Shown in pieces: positions 17,051 through 24,476 of a DNA stretch of 64,000 nucleotides. Both the position numbers and the translations under genes were made by a program. A model generated the notes under the pieces. The model did not search any database. It worked only from the letters and a program-made list of their open reading frames with translations, and was not told the origin of the DNA. This DNA is from Nocardia goodfellowii (GTDB taxonomy: Bacteria; Actinomycetota; Actinomycetes; Mycobacteriales; Mycobacteriaceae). Each line of letters opens with the position of its first letter. The stretch's first letter is position 1. The stretch spans positions 930,001 to 994,000 of the forward strand of contig NZ_JAGGMR010000001.1 of the NCBI RefSeq assembly GCF_017875645.1, given 5' to 3'.

Positions 17051-17668
17051 TCACAGGAGTCCGTCGCCGAGGACTCGGTGGGCCAGGCCGATTACCACGG
17101 GCACTATGCCCAGGCACAGGAATGCCGGGAGGAAGCACAGGCCGAGGGGGCCGCTGATCAGTACGCCTGCTCGTTCGGCGCGGGCGGCTGCGGCATCCTC
17201 AAGGGTGGCTCGGTGGTGTTCGGCGAGTTCCGACACTGCCGCGGACAGGGAAGCGCCGGATCTGGCGGAGCGGCGGGCCATGCGGGCCAGGGCCTCGACT
17301 TGCTCCGCGCCGGGACGTCCTGCGGCTTCTCGCGCCGCTCGGTCCCAGGCTGTGGTCGCGTCGGCTCCCAATGACAGGAGGTCCGCCGCTCGTCCCAAGG
17401 CGTCCGCGAGCACCTCGGGTGCGCTTCCCGCCACCGCCCGTGCTGCGCCTGCCATGGGCAACCCCGAACGCAGACAGGCGGCCAGCAGGTCGAATACGGA
17501 GGCGACCGCGAGCGGATCCGTCGTGCTCCTCCGAATCCGCTTGGCGGCCAACGGCTCTGGTACGTCGTCCAGTACCGCGCGCAGTCGCCGGTCCACGGCG
17601 ACACGGCCCGGTAACAGCACCAGTGCGCAAGCTGCCAGTAGAACCGACACAGCGCCGAAGCTACTCAT
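17051..17668 (-). CDS. tadC: TadC-like pilus platform protein
   Basis: A 205-residue protein starting at ATG 17668 behind a clear AAGGAGAG site. It has an N-terminal hydrophobic helix and a GspF/T2SF cytoplasmic helical domain (F-D-L-L-A-A-C-L-R-S-G-L-P near residue 58, then a central W-D-R-A-A-R-E-A). A C-terminal hydrophobic pair containing G-P-L-G-L-C-F-L-P-A-F-L-C-L-G follows. With TadB it forms the inner-membrane platform driven by TadA. It is the Rv3657c counterpart. A gap of almost 800 bp to tadB upstream is unusual for this normally tight operon. Confidence 0.85.
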   Translation of the reverse strand: MSSFGAVSVLLAACALVLLPGRVAVDRRLRAVLDDVPEPLAAKRIRRSTTDPLAVASVFDLLAACLRSGLPMAGAARAVAGSAPEVLADALGRAADLLSLGADATTAWDRAAREAAGRPGAEQVEALARMARRSARSGASLSAAVSELAEHHRATLEDAAAARAERAGVLISGPLGLCFLPAFLCLGIVPVVIGLAHRVLGDGLL

Positions 17669-18461
17669 CAGAACTCTCCTTTCGGTCCTGTCGATTGCGC
17701 CTGGCCAGACCTGTGGGCACAACTGCGCGGTCCACAACCCGATGACGTTGAATCCGGCCGAAAATCCTGAACCGCAATCGATTCGAGGCGCTCGACACCC
17801 GTCCACACCCGTTCACGCCTCCGCCCAGGTGGTACGTGCCTGTTTGTGCACAACCGTCCCCAGCTGTTGCCGCGTGCCGAAACTTGCGCGCCGGTCACTC
17901 CACCCGCCCCAGTTCTCGGGCACATGAGCACAGCCGCTGCTGAGCTGTGGGCGCCCGATGCAGACACCTCGCGCGAACCCGCTAGCCCCGGCTCGGATGT
18001 GCAGCAGCACAACCATCCCGAACCATGAGCGCCGACGCACGCACCTCGCGCGCACTCGCCAGGCCGAGGTCCAGTCCAAAGGTGCACACGCATTCCACAA
18101 ACTGCTGTCGAAGAGCCTTCCGTCTCATGAGGGCACGTCAGAGCGGCGTTGCGCTCGAATGGGCAGGCCCGCGCGGCCGATGCGTCCTTGCCTCGCGGAC
18201 CTACCAGGCCGAGGTTCCGTTCGAATGCATACCTACCGCCGAGCTGATGGCGACTGCATCTCTGTCTCGTTCGGACCCGGCGAGCGAAGGGCACGTTCGG
18301 AGGTGTGGTGCGGACAGCTGAATCAGTTGGGACAGAATGGGTCCTGGGACTTCGGCGGTGGTCACGCCGAGGAGTAGGCCGCCGGATTGACGTGCGGTGG
18401 ATGTCGGACGGCCGAAATCTCGCAGGGTGCGAATTGTGCACAGTCATCCCCAGGTGTTCGG
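17669..18461. repeat. tadB-tadC gap with decayed tandem repeats
   Basis: In most relatives tadB and tadC are nearly adjacent; here 793 bp separate them. No frame looks like a protein. On the plus strand, diverged copies of a unit containing (G/A)CCTCGCG, then CCAGGCCGAGGT, then a TTCGAATG-like tail occur near 17967, 18043, 18110 and 18190, giving a period near 75 bp. The copies are much decayed, so both the period and the count are approximate. Confidence 0.5.
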
Positions 18462-19253
18462 TCATGTGAGGACCCTTCGGGTGATGGCGTCGGTCCAGAG
18501 GACGCCGGTGCAGGCGAGCGCGGTGCCCAAGGGGAGCAGCAGGGTGCCGGTGGGGGTGGTGAAAAGGGTGGTGAGGGGGGCGGCGCCCATTAGTTGGCCC
18601 AGGGCTATGCCGAGGAGGGGGAGGTAGGCGAGGACGGTGGCGGTGGCGCGGGCGCCCGCGAGGGCAGCGGTGGTGCGGCTGCGGAAACGGATGCGGGACT
18701 GGAGGTCTGTGCGTGCTGCGGTGAGGAGTTCGGCGAGGGCGAGGCCGTGGTGTTCGGCTACTTGCCATGCGGTGGCGACGCGGGCCAGTTCGGGAGCGAT
18801 GACGGAGTCGGGGTGGTGCAGGGCGGTGGCCCCGGAGCCGCCGAGGCGGCTGCGGGCGGCGCTGATGGTGAAAGCCTGGGCAGCGAGGCCACGTGATTCG
18901 CGGGCCGCGACTTCGGCGGCGGAGCTCGGGTGGGCACCCACGCGGAGTTCGGCGATCACGGCTTCGAGAGCGTCCAAGAGGTAGGCGCTTTCGGCGGCAC
19001 GCTGCCGGTCCCGCCGCATGCGGCGAGTGCGCAGGGCGAAGGTGCCGGTCACGAGTACGGCCGCGGTCAACGGACCGACGCCTACCAGCAGCACGGCCGC
19101 GAGGCCGAGCACGATAGGCACAGCGATCATATTGCGCGGCAGTGACTTTCGTTCCGCAGCGGTATCGGCGAACAGCGCGCCGAACCGGCGGCGGGCAGTC
19201 GGGACCGGTACCGCGATCAATGCCGTGACGAGGCACGCACACGCGACGATCAC
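18462..19253 (-). CDS. tadB: TadB-like pilus platform protein
   Basis: A 263-residue inner-membrane protein with two hydrophobic segments in the first 75 residues. A GspF-type helical domain follows (Y-L-L-D-A-L-E-A-V-I-A-E-L-R-V-G-A-H-P near residues 91-110, then W-Q-V-A-E-H-H-G-L-A-L-A-E-L), with a hydrophobic C-terminus. It is the partner of TadC in the pilus platform and the counterpart of Rv3658c. It is separated from tadA by 91 bp, with no other gene between them. Confidence 0.85.
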   Translation of the reverse strand: MIVACACLVTALIAVPVPTARRRFGALFADTAAERKSLPRNMIAVPIVLGLAAVLLVGVGPLTAAVLVTGTFALRTRRMRRDRQRAAESAYLLDALEAVIAELRVGAHPSSAAEVAARESRGLAAQAFTISAARSRLGGSGATALHHPDSVIAPELARVATAWQVAEHHGLALAELLTAARTDLQSRIRFRSRTTAALAGARATATVLAYLPLLGIALGQLMGAAPLTTLFTTPTGTLLLPLGTALACTGVLWTDAITRRVLT

Positions 19254-19344
19254 CGGTTCGGCCGTTCTGACGGCAGGTCAGTCGCACCGGTGACCGACGG
19301 CGACGCAGACAACCGGGAAAGCACTGGGTGGATCGGTGCCGTGA

Positions 19345-20532
19345 TCATTGCGAGAGCCGCTCGGACAGCAGCTTCGACAGTTCTGTGGCGGCCGGGGTAG
19401 GGCCGCTGTCGGCTGCCCAGGCGGGGGCTATTCGGACACGGCCATCGGGTTCGCGCTGAACCAAACCGATTTCGCGCAATCCGCGGGTGCCGTCGGCGCG
19501 GCGGTGCACGTGCAGTACGACCTGGATGGCGGCGCTGAGTTGGCTGTGCAGGGCGGCGCGGTCCATGCCGCCGAGTGCGGCGAGGGCTTCCAGGCGCGCG
19601 GGCACTTCCTGGGGCGAGTTGGCGTGCACTGTGCCCGCTCCCCCGTCGTGGCCGGTGTTCAATGCTGTCAGCAGGTCTACGACCTCGGCTCCGCGCACCT
19701 CGCCGACGACGATCCGATCGGGTCGCATACGCAGTGCTTGGCGAACCAGGTCGCGGACAGTCACCGCGCCGACACCTTCGACGTTGGCGGTGCGGGCGAC
19801 CAGCCGGACCACGTGCGGGTGCGGTGGGGCCAGTTCCGCGGCGTCCTCGACGCAGATGATGCGTTCGTTCGGGTCGACCTTGGCCAGCAGGCCGGACAGC
19901 AGGGTAGTTTTGCCCGCACCCGTGCCGCCGACTACGAGGAAGGCCAGCCGGGCGCGAACGATCGACTCCAACAACATCTTCGCTTCGGACGGCACCGCTC
20001 CCGCGGCGGCGAGGGCATCGAGCCCCTGAGTGGCCGGGCGCAGCACGCGCAGGGATAGGCAGGTGCCGCCGTGCGCGATCGGCGCGAGTACGGCGTGTAG
20101 GCGTACACCGAAGGAATCGCCCAGCGCTGCTTCGCTTCCCGACAGACGCCCGTCTACCCACGGCTGGGCGTCGTCCAGGCGGCGGCCCGCCGACAGTGCC
20201 AAGCGCTGGGCCAGCCGGCGTACCGCGGCTTCGTCCGGGAAGCTGATCGAGGTCTTCTCCAGACCGCGGCCGCGATCGACCCATACCGCATCGGGGGCGG
20301 TGACCAGTACGTCGGCGACGAGCGGGTCGTGCAGCAGGGGTTCGAGCACGCCGGCACCCGTCAGCTCCGTCTGTAGCAGCCGCAGCGCCCTGAGCAGGTC
20401 GGTATCGCCGAGCACCGCGCCGGCTTCGGCCCGGATGGCGGCGGCGACCTGGGCGGGGCCCGGATCTCCGGTGTGCCCGGCCAACCGCTCCCGTACGCGG
20501 TCCAACAGCTCCGTGGTCACGAGGGTGCTCAT
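19345..20532 (-). CDS. tadA: TadA/CpaF-type secretion ATPase
   Basis: A 395-residue hexameric ATPase that powers pilus assembly. Walker A is G-G-T-G-A-G-K-T at 202-209. The Asp box is V-E-D-A-A-E-L (about 228-234), the Walker B region is R-P-D-R-I-V-V-G-E-V-R-G (about 270-281), and the His box is T-G-H-D-G-G-A-G-T-V-H-A-N. Length and motif order match Rv3659c. Its start overlaps the end of the ssd gene (ATGA, 20529-20532), indicating a co-translated pair. Confidence 0.93.
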   Translation of the reverse strand: MSTLVTTELLDRVRERLAGHTGDPGPAQVAAAIRAEAGAVLGDTDLLRALRLLQTELTGAGVLEPLLHDPLVADVLVTAPDAVWVDRGRGLEKTSISFPDEAAVRRLAQRLALSAGRRLDDAQPWVDGRLSGSEAALGDSFGVRLHAVLAPIAHGGTCLSLRVLRPATQGLDALAAAGAVPSEAKMLLESIVRARLAFLVVGGTGAGKTTLLSGLLAKVDPNERIICVEDAAELAPPHPHVVRLVARTANVEGVGAVTVRDLVRQALRMRPDRIVVGEVRGAEVVDLLTALNTGHDGGAGTVHANSPQEVPARLEALAALGGMDRAALHSQLSAAIQVVLHVHRRADGTRGLREIGLVQREPDGRVRIAPAWAADSGPTPAATELSKLLSERLSQ

Positions 20533-21659
20533 CGGACAGCCTGTGCCACAGGGGAACTCAGCACCGACAGCACCGCGTCGGCCGCGTCTCGAAGCGGTCC
20601 GCGGCGCGGCAGACCGAGGCCGGCACGCTCCAGGCGGGCGGTGAGGCCGGGCTGGGCGCGGACTGCGGCGAGCAGGGGCAGGTCGAGGAGTTCGGCGACT
20701 TCGGCGCCACGGAGGCCGCCCGGGGCGGGGCCGCGAACGACCAAGCCCTGGTTCGGATTTCGAGTGCCGATGTAGGCGGCGAGTGTTTCGGCGGCGGCGA
20801 GGGCGCGCAGGCGAGCGGGCACGATGAGGACGACCAGGTCGGCGGAGTCGAGGATCACGTCGGCATGCGGACCGCGCTCGGCGGAGAGGTCGCAGACGAC
20901 GAGATCGCCTGCGCCCCTTCCGGCTTCGATTACGGCATGGACAGCGGCCGGTGTGATTTCGACGGGCAATCGCCCGGCACCGCCACGCCCGCAGGACAGC
21001 ACGGCCAAACCGGGCGCGGCCGCGGGCAGCGCGGCGTGCAGCGCGGCGGCGGAGATCCGGCCGTCCTCGATGACGAGATCGGGCCAGCGCGGGCCGGGCG
21101 CGTTCTCGAGGCCGAGCAGCAGGTCGAGACCACCGCCGAGGGGCGCGGCATCGAGCAGGACGGTGTCGGAACGGAACCGTTGCGCAGCCGAACGAAGGGC
21201 GGTGGCGGCGGCCAGGATGGAGGCTCCGGCGCCGCCGGTGGCACCCGCGATGGCGATAACTACGCCGTCGCCGTGACGGTATTCGGCATGCTCAGCAAAC
21301 TTCTCGATAAGCCGCACGGCAGTACCAGGCAGGGCGATGACGAGCTCGGCGCCGACGGCCGCGGCGGCCTGCCAATCGGCGAGCCCCGGCTCGCCGTCGG
21401 TCACCAGGACGACGCCGATGCGGCGGAGATATCCGGCTTCGGCGCCGGCCTGCGCGACGGTGGTGTCGACGATGATGAGCGGCGCCGCGGCCCAGCTGTG
21501 CCGGCCGATCGGGAGGTCGCGTTCGTCCAGGGCGCGTTCCGTGGCGGCCGCGATCCGGCGAACTTCGTCCCGGAGCCGGGTGTCGCGGACGAGCACCAGG
21601 GCCGGTGGGGCCGCGATCACCTGCGCTGCTTCGAGTTCCATGCGGTGAGCGTGCTGCAC
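20529..21659 (-). CDS. ssd: Septum-site-determining/CpaE-like protein
   Basis: A 376-residue MinD/ParA-superfamily protein of the Rv3660c (Ssd) type, first gene of the tad operon. The nucleotide-binding loop is degenerate: A-G-A-T-G-G-A-G-A-S lacks the Lys of the deviant Walker A motif (K-G-G-x-G-K-T/S). It may therefore bind without hydrolysing ATP, as proposed for CpaE-like pilus-localisation factors. V-L-L-D-A-A-P-L-G-G-G-L-D follows at the Walker A' position. The ATG at 21659 is used; ATG 21641 is an alternative. Transcription starts from the gap shared with the 6C RNA. Confidence 0.85.
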   Translation of the reverse strand: MQHAHRMELEAAQVIAAPPALVLVRDTRLRDEVRRIAAATERALDERDLPIGRHSWAAAPLIIVDTTVAQAGAEAGYLRRIGVVLVTDGEPGLADWQAAAAVGAELVIALPGTAVRLIEKFAEHAEYRHGDGVVIAIAGATGGAGASILAAATALRSAAQRFRSDTVLLDAAPLGGGLDLLLGLENAPGPRWPDLVIEDGRISAAALHAALPAAAPGLAVLSCGRGGAGRLPVEITPAAVHAVIEAGRGAGDLVVCDLSAERGPHADVILDSADLVVLIVPARLRALAAAETLAAYIGTRNPNQGLVVRGPAPGGLRGAEVAELLDLPLLAAVRAQPGLTARLERAGLGLPRRGPLRDAADAVLSVLSSPVAQAVR

Positions 21660-21756
21660 CGGGGAATCGAGCGGAAGACCCGTTATGCCGAATGTGGATA
21701 ACTCGGAGGCTGGGGATAACTTTTCTTCGCGCCCTGTGCGAACAAGGGCCGTCCTG

Positions 21757-21854
21757 AAAATAGAGGACGGCCCCAGCCGGGGGGGGAGGAGGCTGGGGCC
21801 GTCGGGTTCAGCCCCGGGGGGTCGGGCTGAACGCGCCTGGACTATGTCCAGGTG
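21757..21854 (-). ncRNA. 6C small RNA (B11-like)
   Basis: On the minus strand the order is a short hairpin (CCTGGAC/GTCCAGG), a 9-bp hairpin GTTCAGCCC/GGGCTGAAC with loop GACCCCCCG, and a perfect 13-bp hairpin GACGGCCCCAGCC/GGCTGGGGCCGTC with a C-rich loop. CTCTATTTT follows, a terminator-like end. Two stem-loops with six or more C in each loop define the 6C RNA of actinobacteria. Its location between the ssd and HAD genes is the same as B11/ncRv13660c between Rv3660c and Rv3661. A TAGTAT -10 box lies at 21866-21861. In mycobacteria this RNA acts through C-rich loops on G-rich mRNA leaders. A further hairpin at 21746-21773 shares bases with the terminator stem. Confidence 0.88.
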
Positions 21855-22059
21855 CCAGCAATACTACACCCAAGCCCTGGCAAGAACGCAAGTCCGTCAT
21901 AGGAGAAATTTGTCCCCGCCGACGGCCCGGCGTCTTCCGGGCAAACCTTGTGCCGACGGGGTGCGCGGAGACGATCGATCCTTCCCCCGGCCGCGCTCGT
22001 TCGCGCACTCACGGGCCGTCGCTCCCCGGCTCCGGCCGCCCCGGCCCTATCCTGAACGA

Positions 22060-22863
22060 GTGACAGACGACGGTGATCAGCGCGTGGCCGCATTCTTCGA
22101 CCTCGACAAGACGGTGATCGCCAAGTCGAGCACCTTCGTCTTCAGTAAGCCCTTCTTCGCCCAGGGCCTGCTCAACCGCCGGTCGGTGCTGGAGAGCAGC
22201 TACGCCCACTTCATGTTCCTGCTCTCCGGCGCGGATCACGACCAGATGGAGCGAATGCGCGAGCACCTCACCAAGATGTGCGCGGGCTGGGATGTCGAGC
22301 AGGTGAAATCCATTGTGGCGGAGACACTTCACGAGCTGGTCGATCCGCTCATCTACGCCGAGGCCGCGGATCTCATTGCGGACCACAAGATTCGGGGTCA
22401 CGACGTGGTGATCGTGTCGGCCTCCGGCGAGGAGATCGTCGCACCGATCGCGGAGGTGCTCGGCGCCTCGCACACCGCGGCCACGCGCATGGTGGTCGAG
22501 GACGGCAAGTACACCGGCGGGGTCGATTTCTACTGCTACGGCGAGGGCAAGGTTCAGGCCATCGAAAAGCTCGCGGCCAGTGAGGGTTACGACCTGTCCC
22601 GCTGCTACGCGTACTCCGATTCGATCACCGATCTGCCGATGCTGCAGGCGGTCGGCCATCCGACGGCGGTGAACCCCGATCGCAACCTGCGCCGCGAGGC
22701 CGTGGCCCGGAACTGGCCGGTGCTCACCTTCTCCAATCCGGTGTCACTGTGGGCCCGATTCCAGGCGCCGTCGTCGACCACCCTTGCCGCGACGGCGGCC
22801 GTCGGCGTGAGTGCGGTGGTGGCCGGCGCGATCTCCTACCGGCTGCTGCGCAAGCGCCGCTGA
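22060..22863 (+). CDS. HAD-IB family phosphatase (SerB-like)
   Basis: A 267-residue haloacid-dehalogenase hydrolase; the start is GTG 22060, and the frame upstream to 21685 is non-coding. Motif I is F-F-D-L-D-K-T (nucleophile Asp), motif II V-S-A-S-G near residue 127, the Lys in G-E-G-K, and motif III Y-S-D-S-I-T-D-L-P. HAD-IB enzymes dephosphorylate phosphoserine or phospholipid-type substrates. A hydrophobic C-terminal segment ending in basic residues suggests membrane attachment. It is the Rv3661 counterpart, and its order relative to ssd and the two small RNAs is conserved. Confidence 0.85.
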   Translation: MTDDGDQRVAAFFDLDKTVIAKSSTFVFSKPFFAQGLLNRRSVLESSYAHFMFLLSGADHDQMERMREHLTKMCAGWDVEQVKSIVAETLHELVDPLIYAEAADLIADHKIRGHDVVIVSASGEEIVAPIAEVLGASHTAATRMVVEDGKYTGGVDFYCYGEGKVQAIEKLAASEGYDLSRCYAYSDSITDLPMLQAVGHPTAVNPDRNLRREAVARNWPVLTFSNPVSLWARFQAPSSTTLAATAAVGVSAVVAGAISYRLLRKRR

Positions 22864-23023
22864 GCTTTAACTGACCTGGCATCGGGAGTGCCGCGGTGCT
22901 GTTGGGCGGGGCAGCCGAGTGCTAGCGGGAGCGTTTGCCGGTCTGCCTTGGGGGTCGCGGCGACCAGGCATTTAACCACGAAACGCCGATGGACACGCCG
23001 GTAATCTGATGTGTTCGCAACCC

Positions 23024-23052
23024 TTGAGTGACGCCGGTCACAGTGGTAGAAA
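23024..23052 (+). promoter_or_regulatory. Sigma-A promoter of the Ms1-like RNA, with a CRP-like site
   Basis: TTGAGT and TAGAAA are separated by exactly 17 bp, a good housekeeping promoter. The spacer overlaps AGTGA-N6-TCACA (23027-23042), one base off the CRP/GlxR palindrome TGTGA-N6-TCACA. Binding there would block or modulate RNA polymerase. Confidence 0.6.
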
Positions 23053-23058
23053 GGTAGC

Positions 23059-23363
23059 TACGGAAGGACGGAAGGCCTGGGCGGAATCGGAAGAGAAGAT
23101 TCAGTCTCCCCTCCCACCCTTCCCAGCACGGACACCAGGCACCCACGCGGAGCGCGCCGCGACAAGGGCAGAAGCGTTGTGGGCCTGCGAGATTCGGCTT
23201 GTTGCGGCGAGAGCCTCGCACAGGTTGCGGGGATGAACCGTAGGAGTCCGATCACTCGCCGAGGCCGCGAACACAACCCACCCAGCACGCTTGGTAACCG
23301 GGTAGTCCGTGCTTCGCGGGCGGTGAAGTCGCAGCAGCGGCTACGCCGCCCGCTTTGATGTTT
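23059..23363 (+). ncRNA. Ms1/MTS2823-like abundant small RNA
   Basis: No protein gene fits this convergent gap, yet a strong promoter at 23024-23052 points into it. A perfect 8-bp terminator stem (GCGGGCGG at 23316-23323 with CCGCCCGC at 23346-23353) followed by TTTGATGTTT closes it. The implied transcript is about 300 nt. In mycobacteria the same interval between the Rv3661 and Rv3662c genes encodes MTS2823/Ms1, an abundant stationary-phase RNA of about 300 nt that binds core RNA polymerase. Synteny, length and signals agree. I cannot verify primary-sequence similarity, and the 42-codon frame at 23233-23359 inside it is weakly supported. Confidence 0.72.
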
Positions 23364-23371
23364 CGGGCCGG

Positions 23372-24121
23372 TCAGGCCACCGCCGAATCGGCGATCGAAG
23401 TCGCTTCCCGCGCCCCGTCTTCGAGCGCCGCGCAGCACAGGACGACCCAGCCGCCCACCGCCTCCGCCTCGCCGGTGCCGAACGCGGCGGCCGCATCGAG
23501 ATAGGCCTGCCGCCGGCGCAACCAGAACACTTCGGGCACGCCCAGGCTGTGTGGATCCAGCCCGCTGGACACGGTGACCAGCCGCGACGCCGCCCGCGCC
23601 ACCACTCCGTCGGCGGTGCCGAAGGGCCGCAAGGCGAGCAATTCACCGTGCACCACGGCCGCGATCACCGGCGCGGGCGCACGCGTCGCCTGCACGGTCT
23701 GTCCCAGCAGGTCCAAGCGTTCGGCGACGCCGGGTGCGGTGCGCGGTCGGCCGAGCAGTGTCTCGTCGGTGACCAGGTCGGCGGCCGCCAGCAGATGCAA
23801 CCGGGCCAGCGCCTGCAGCGGCGCGCGCTGCCAGGTCCCCGCCAGGTTGCGCAGAGCGTCACCGTCGAGAGCTTGGCCGACCCGCAGCGATCCCGCCAGG
23901 ATCGGGTCTTCGACCACGCCGTCCGGGGAGGGCAACTCGGTGCTGCCGCCGTCGATGGCCGCGGACGAACGCGCGGCCCGCACGGCTGCTTCGGCGGCCG
24001 TGGTCGGCCAGCCTCGGCGGTTCGCCTTGTGCCGATGCACGGCCGCGAGCGCGTCGCGGGCACGGTCGGCGGCGGCACGGACACCGGGCAGGTCGACGAG
24101 TGGCTGTAGCGGGTCGGTCAC
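23372..24121 (-). CDS. Degenerate Fic-fold protein (Rv3662c family)
   Basis: A 249-residue protein conserved in mycolic-acid actinomycetes. H-G-E-L-L-A-L-R-P-F-G-T-A-D-G near residues 160-174, followed by V-A-R-A-A-S-R, resembles the Fic active-site loop H-P-F-x-x-G-N-G-R. The loop lacks an N-G-R and the motif is rearranged, so AMP-transfer activity is doubtful. An A-x-R-S-S-A-A-I-D-G segment at 50-59 recalls the inhibitory-helix region of Fic proteins. It follows the dpp operon on the same strand but is separated from it by a strong terminator. Function is unknown. Confidence 0.6.
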   Translation of the reverse strand: MTDPLQPLVDLPGVRAAADRARDALAAVHRHKANRRGWPTTAAEAAVRAARSSAAIDGGSTELPSPDGVVEDPILAGSLRVGQALDGDALRNLAGTWQRAPLQALARLHLLAAADLVTDETLLGRPRTAPGVAERLDLLGQTVQATRAPAPVIAAVVHGELLALRPFGTADGVVARAASRLVTVSSGLDPHSLGVPEVFWLRRRQAYLDAAAAFGTGEAEAVGGWVVLCCAALEDGAREATSIADSAVA

Positions 24122-24148
24122 GAGATATGAGGCTAGCGGGCACCCCGC

Positions 24149-24190
24149 GAACGCCGAACGCCCCGCCGGTCAGCGGGGCGTTCGGCGTTC
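24149..24190 (-). terminator. dpp operon terminator
   Basis: A perfect 18-bp stem (24149-24166 with 24173-24190) closes a 6-base loop, about 290 bp past the dppD stop. The interval between stop and stem is filled with the 24-bp repeats. Confidence 0.8.
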
Positions 24191-24191
24191 G

Positions 24192-24471
24192 AGCGGGCGG
24201 ACCGAGGCGTCGCGGTATCAGCGGACCGCAACGTCGCGGCCTCAGCGGACCGCACCATCGCGGCCCCAGCGGACCGCAGCCTCGCCGCTCCAGCGGACCG
24301 CAGCCTCGCGGCTCCAGCGCACCGTCACGTCACAGCTCCAACGGACCGTCACGTCACAGCACAACGGACCGCCACGCCAAGCCGAGCGCACCGCACGCCA
24401 GAGCCCTAGCGCACCGCATGTCACAGCCCCAACGCACCGCACGCCACAGCCCCAACGCACTGCGGCATCCC
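24192..24471. repeat. 24-bp degenerate tandem repeats in the dppD 3' UTR
   Basis: About eleven head-to-tail units with a plus-strand consensus close to AGCGGACCGCAnCnTCGCGGC plus two or three bases; most units are 24 bp, some 21-23. Variants replace AGCGGACC by AACGGACC or AGCGCACC. The array begins just past the dpp terminator and ends 6 bp from the dppD stop. The stretches of frame it keeps open are not genes. There are no unique spacers, so it is a minisatellite and not CRISPR. Confidence 0.8.
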
Positions 24472-24476
24472 CGGAC

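Noticed and set aside
14859..17138. A 759-codon minus-strand frame ending in the tadE sequence
   Set aside because: Only its last 118 codons look like a protein (TadE). The remainder is a third reading of the repeat array, which stays open because its period is a multiple of three.
23233..23359. A 42-codon plus-strand frame in the HAD/Fic-like gap
   Set aside because: It lies inside the predicted Ms1-like RNA and spans its terminator stem; composition is mostly Arg/Ser/Pro.
24192..24471. CRISPR array
   Set aside because: Units are contiguous, degenerate and 24 bp long with no spacers, and no cas genes occur nearby.
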